NCBI GenBank assembly: GCA_026745465.1
Contig: JACYXH010000473.1
Span: 3,432,191 to 3,496,190, forward strand
Source of the DNA: Lota lota
Lineage: Eukaryota > Chordata > Actinopteri > Gadiformes > Lotidae
DNA: 64,000 bases
Reading direction: 5' to 3'
Positions 59,291 to 64,000 of this stretch are shown here, piece by piece. Under the pieces are notes generated by a model, which worked only from the letters and a program-made list of their open reading frames with translations, was not told where the DNA came from and made no database searches. The translations under genes were made by a program, and so were the position numbers. How positions within the stretch are numbered: the first letter of the stretch is position 1; each line of letters opens with the position of its first letter.

Positions 59291-62200
59291 AGAGCATTTG
59301 CATGCATCCTTCAATGGTAAATCGGACTGTTATAATCTTAAATGTATACCATATAAAACGTTTTTATAAATATGTAATGTATCAAAAAGTAATTGCATAG
59401 ATTAAAAACATCGTGAAATTGAATGGTAAATTTAAAACTACAAATGTCTAATGAGGAAGTCTATTTAAAATTGGATAATGGTAGGCAATTAAAACAAACG
59501 TGAATCTGGAAATCATCCATGACTTCTCCGATATGGTGATGATGGTGACAGACTGGAAAAAATTCTCAGTAGGCGTAGCCCGACCATGCAGTCTACCAAT
59601 GGGTTTGGTGCTGAGGCGGGACGAAACGTGTCCGACATACAGGCAACAGGTTGCACTGTTTACACGGGGAAATGTTCTCGGATCTCCATTGAAGTAGGTG
59701 CATTTATTTTCTTCTAAAACTACGAATAGCCGCCGCAATACGGACAATTAGCCTCCAGTAGACTGACGACAGACCCCGCGAATTGTATTGGCGTATGACT
59801 TAACATTGCAGGTGTAGTATAATCAAATATGTTGTTGGCTTAACCAAGCTGTTTGTACAGTGTATATTTGTGATGTTGGATCATTTAGCCCGTCGGTTCG
59901 GAGTTTGAGGGGTTATTTAGGCTTGGCGTGTATACCATTACCTGTAACCTTGAATGCCATCTCTGTATTTCGCGCAGTCTGTGTTTTCCACAACGAGCGT
60001 TTATTACGTTTGGATAAGCAATAGATACACCTGTGGCTTAATCGCTGAATTGGCTGTTGTCACCTTACTTTATTCAGCTCTTCGTCTCGATAACTAGGAC
60101 ACCGTGCGAAGAATGCCCCTTTGTCTCTGCCATCATGATTGGGATGTACCATTCACACACAGTATGTTAGCCTGGCGCCTATAATTGGATCTGACAGTAG
60201 TAAAGAGGATATGAGCAGAGATATAGGCGCGTAGGCTGTAAACAGGACACGTTTCGCAAGTGAATTGTGTGGCATCCCTCTCGGATGTTTCCGTTGAGTC
60301 CGGGGTCTTTTTGTTTCATGTACACAAGCTGGTTTCGAGTCACAGCGATACTGACTGACCGGCTAGGTGGGTGTGACGCAATTTATTCACCAGAGAGACT
60401 GCTGCTCCATGTGGTCTTATTTTCTTTTCTGACCAACGCATGTCGTTAGCTTAAAGGCAGAATACACGTTTATCATCGCCTCTCCTTTTTTTTTTTTTTT
60501 TTTGCTTAGGCCTATTCATAATGCAATTTCGCATTATTCTCTATCCTATTAGCATGGGCACCTGTCTATCGACTTCATGCTCGAAATGTTTAAAATCGTT
60601 ACAGCAAAAGGAGCCATGAATCGTGTCTATTCATAAGAAAGGTTAACAAACATATTATCAAAGTAGCCTCCAAACCGTGCCCAGGGAGCACATTTTGGAG
60701 GCTACTTGGTTGGCAATCAACTTATTTGCGTAATCAACCAGCTACAGAACAGACACGACCTAAAACAAAAGCATCCAAAACAATGCTTAGGGACATGTCT
60801 TTAATCCAAACAGTTTCTCTTGAGGGGTTAGGCCTATATGGCGACCAGTCATTGTTGCTTTTATGCCCCAATGATCCAGACCAAGGCTCAGTCACACTTA
60901 ATGATTCATAAAAATATTTACGCAATTTCAATTAATCTATTGACCATTTTCCCATGGTTTTATGATTCATTTATTCTAATTAAATCTCTTAAATAATGGA
61001 CATGCCAGTATTCTCATTTGACAATACAATGACTGAATGCTAAAACAATTAATCTATTATCAAAATGAGATCCAATACATTTTCGTTCGAGCGACCAATC
61101 AAATTCAGCACAATCATCACACACCTAATTTACAAACTCCCCAAAACAGAACCCACCTAGACAGGATACCTGTCTAGTGTTCAATTGCCCTAAAAAGGAT
61201 TACGTTTGAAAACCCAACAACGCTAGCAATTGATGCCCAGTAACAATAACTAACGAGAGGGGCCAAGAGAATGAAGTGAAATAGGGGTGTAGACCGAGCG
61301 AACGGGAAGAGCAACAATAGCTACAGTCTTGTTTGGTGGCATTCCTGTCTTCCTCCCTCCACAAGGCCATTCCTTGTGTCAAGAGGGCTAGGTGAGCTAA
61401 TAATCACGGAGGAAGCACAAGCCACTGCTACCGTTTCAGTAGGTTCGTGTACAGCTGCTCTATTGCCTGCAGCTTGTGTTTGCTCAAGTAATACTTTAAC
61501 CGAAGCGGTGCACTTTGCAGTAACCTGAGCAGCATTCATTCCCATTGGAATTCCCCCTGTGTTGATGTTGGGGATCGTTCCACCTGCTTAGCACTGCTGA
61601 CTAACATTAGCCACAAGGCTGGTGTGTTAAGGGGTTTAATATGACCTCTTTATCTGGTGTAAAGAGTTTTAAGGCTTTCTTTACTTTGGATGGAGGATCC
61701 TGATAGTCACGTTTCTTTTTTATATAGTATGTCTACGAACAAGCTTTCGGCACGCTGAACTGTCATCCTCCTTAGCACAGCCCTACACACCTCAAACCAT
61801 GTATTAAGTAAACAGGGCTCACCTTCCCACTTCTCTGGTTGTACAGCTTTGCCCTCATATGTTCTTTTTCATAAATGCATTCATAACCACACGGTAGTCT
61901 TGATGGAATTGAAGGAAGAATGCCGGACATTCCAGACTGAATGATTACAAGTGAGTGGGCAACACGCATTTGATGATTTTAATTGTGTGTCACATGCCAA
62001 GGTCCTCCAAGGTAACACTGTAACCAGAAGTCAGAGCTAGTTAGTGTTTAATTAACCTGCGTTCAGCACCTCCTGCCAAACACAGTGAGTTCCCATAGGG
62101 TTGTGGTGCAGTTTAGCCTTGTATTGAAAGTGGGGTTAGTGAGATTAAGAATTAAAGCAAACATGGTCTTCCTGCAAGATATTCTCTTGATTGTTAACTA

Positions 62201-63644
62201 TATACCAGTTGGTTCCCATTTTAATTTTGAATTATGTTATTGTTTTGATTATATTTTTTGTCTGTGCTGTCATATGCTTATTTATTTTCTTTCGGATATA
62301 GCGTGAACACAATCGTAGGCATTCACCGTTCCACACGTACAAAGCATCAATAGGGATGTGCGTGCGTGTGCACACGTTGCTCCGTGTGTGCATACTTACT
62401 CTGCTCCAAGTAAACACTGTCCTCCCCAGTTAGCCTCTTCTGATGTCTGGAGACCGGTGGGGACATTTTGTGGCAGGCAAGGATAGGGGCGTGGGGGGTG
62501 GCCAAGCTGGGGGCATTCCTCACATAGCCCCTAGTGTTTAATGCTTTACGGGTCCTGGACAAAAGCAGGAGTATCCACCTTTGCACAGTTCCGTGTGCTC
62601 CTTTTCAAACCAGAACTCGCTCATAAAAACTTGCGCAGCTCTTGGCTGATGCTGTTCGGACCAGGCCTGCAGTGCCCAGCGATTGTGATAGCAAATGCCT
62701 TTTTTGGAACACAGAAAACCCACAAATCCAGTTGTTTTGTGTTAAAAAACATTTTACATAGTCATCTTAAATGGTCCCCTATGTCAGTGAGAGGTTGTTG
62801 TTAGAGCTAACAACTCTAGCTTTGAGAGTTTAATCCGTGTCCTAATCTGCCACTCTATCAACCTTTCATTATCCGTAAATGATAATTGCCTTACAAGCAA
62901 AACCAAAGTGTTAAACCAGGTATTTGTCACATTGTTGTGTGGTGAGATGCCTATCCACTCCCTCTGTTTCTAGAGAAGTCACATTTTTCTGTGATTCATT
63001 TATATTCTCTCTCTTGCTCTTGCTCTCACTTTTGCTCTCTCCAATGCACACACACACACATACCTAGTAGGACCTAACCGCACAAAGAAAACCCTTATTA
63101 ATGACCTAGTGGCATATCTGCTATGGCATGAATACCTCTTGTGAGAGAAATAATTGGGTTTAAATTGTATCAACATTTACAGCAGAAACCCATACGCTTT
63201 AGTGAGTTATTTTGGATCTTACCTGACAGGAACGTACTCCTTTTTAGCAGTACATTTTATGAAGCTAGGGAAAGATGAGTAGACCAAAGAGAAACTTTAA
63301 AGCAACAGAAGTCAAGGTAATGTATCTCAATGGTTGATCATATATTGTAGGTTAAGTTAATAGCTGCAAAATGGCTCTACTTGAATAGTAATATGTATAC
63401 TGCATATCATACTAAAGCAGTTGGGATTGTTTGTTTTAAAGTTATTTTGGTCATTTAGTCTTACATATTGAAGTTTCTCTACACAGCCCAGATAAAAAAA
63501 AACAAAAAACTGGGCTCAGAGATGACTCACTTCACTCCTCTTTGCATGTGCTGTTCTCTTAACCCGCTCTATTCGAGTCAGCTGATTTGAATTTGTGACC
63601 CTTGTGGCCCGGCTCTTTCTTTCTGTCCTCCCTCGCCTGTCCAG
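59290..63644. other. Intergenic DNA and probable 5' flank / first intron of cgn
   Basis: A GC-raised segment at about 59560-59700 ends near a GT donor (GAA|GTAGGT, GT at 59694-59695) and has an ATTGG/CCAAT site near 59597. It may be the cgn non-coding first exon, but the evidence is thin. A T18 run lies at 60486-60503, a 14-bp-stem inverted repeat at 60661-60707 and (CA)n near 63047-63060. No other coding exon recognised. Confidence 0.4.
60661..60707. repeat. Perfect 14-bp-stem hairpin with nested stem
   Basis: aagtagcctccaaa (60661-60674) is mirrored by tttggaggctactt (60694-60707). The 19-nt loop itself contains GTGC (60677-60680) and GCAC (60688-60691). Confidence 0.93.
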
Positions 63645-63675
63645 GTCGGCTGGGGAGAAACCAAGGGAAGTGAAC

Positions 63676-64000
63676 ATGAGCGCGCTCTCCACAGACAAGA
63701 AGCCACTGGTGGACTACGGCGTCCAAATCCGCTTCATCAACGACCTGCACGACACAGGCGGTGGGATTCCCGAGAAGAGCAAAGCGGCCGCCGCTGCCAC
63801 CGGGGGGGTGGCAGCCAATAAGTACGGGGTGGCGGTGCGCATTCAGGGGATCTCCGGGCAGCCGTACTTGGTCCTTAAAGATGGTGAGAAGGGGGACTCG
63901 TACGGTGTTCAGCTGAAAGCGCAGGCCATGCCTCAAAGTCCAAGCCCTGGGCCCACCTCCAGGTACAACTCCCTGGGCAGAGACCCCAAACCGGCAGGGT
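63676..64000 (+). CDS. cgn: Cingulin, N-terminal part (truncated by the window end)
   Basis: The coding exon has a strong acceptor (ctgtccag) ending at 63644, and ATG at 63676 opens a frame of 108 codons that is still open at the window edge. Conserved cingulin N-terminal blocks are present: the ZO-1 interaction motif DYGVQIRFI (about residues 13-21), then KYGVAVRIQGISGQPYLVL (about 50-68) and GEKGDSYGVQLK. Cingulin is a tight-junction cytoplasmic plaque protein that binds ZO-1, actin, microtubules and the RhoA activator GEF-H1; the full protein continues with a Ser-rich head and a long coiled coil, which would lie outside the window. The start is chosen as the first Met after the acceptor. 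An extended minus-strand frame here is its shadow. Cingulin-like CGNL1 is an alternative, but the ZIM context fits CGN. Confidence 0.9.
   Translation, partial: MSALSTDKKPLVDYGVQIRFINDLHDTGGGIPEKSKAAAAATGGVAANKYGVAVRIQGISGQPYLVLKDGEKGDSYGVQLKAQAMPQSPSPGPTSRYNSLGRDPKPAG

Overview
The window is nuclear DNA from a vertebrate, almost certainly a teleost fish. Genes are split by GT-AG introns and match vertebrate families. Microsatellites are extremely dense: (CT)n, (CA)n, (GATA)n, (GAAA)n and C/G homopolymers. The pygo2 promoter carries the 'gctagc/gctaacgttagc' type of low-complexity DNA often seen in percomorph-type fish. The repeat density recalls fish such as gadids, but I cannot name the species. 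The genes (cks1b, pbxip1, S100 genes, she, pygo2, cgn) have mammalian counterparts in one conserved neighbourhood (human 1q21.3), here in a rearranged order.

Layout. 1-16.4 kb: no gene recognised. Long pyrimidine and CA repeats alternate with repeat-free TAAT-rich islands that look like candidate conserved non-coding elements. 16.5-17.6 kb, minus: cks1b, 3 coding exons, 77 aa, with a CCAAT/CHR-type promoter. 19.5-25.1 kb, plus: pbxip1, 9 coding exons, 847 aa, divergent from cks1b, with a 3' UTR possibly reaching 27.0 kb. 28.7-30.0, 31.9-39.0 and 39.6-42.9 kb: three S100 genes in tandem on plus, each with an apparent non-coding first exon and two coding exons. The middle one has an Ala/Pro/Glu-rich C-terminal tail that nearly doubles the usual S100 length. 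43-48 kb: intergenic, with an orphan CpG-rich island at 44.8-45.2 kb and a small inverted-repeat element at 47.8 kb. 48.06-52.85 kb, minus: she (SH2 adaptor), 6 coding exons, 479 aa. 55.2-57.7 kb, plus: pygo2, 3 coding exons, 577 aa, head-to-head with she and containing a GC-AG intron. 63.7 kb to the end, plus: the start of cgn (cingulin), truncated by the window edge.

These are ordinary chromosomal genes, not an operon or one pathway. Cks1b is a CDK accessory subunit. Pbxip1 is a coiled-coil scaffold that binds PBX factors. The S100 proteins are EF-hand calcium sensors. She is a phosphotyrosine adaptor. Pygo2 is a Wnt/beta-catenin chromatin co-activator. Cingulin is a tight-junction protein. 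I found no CRISPR, no tRNA or rRNA, no intact transposon ORF, and no clear undescribed multi-gene system. The best leads are the S100 tail, a perfect 26-bp palindrome in that gene's first intron, a pair of adjacent perfect hairpins in a she intron, and the candidate regulatory islands at the left end. Exon borders were read by eye from splice consensus plus frame; every gene model closes in frame with no internal stop.
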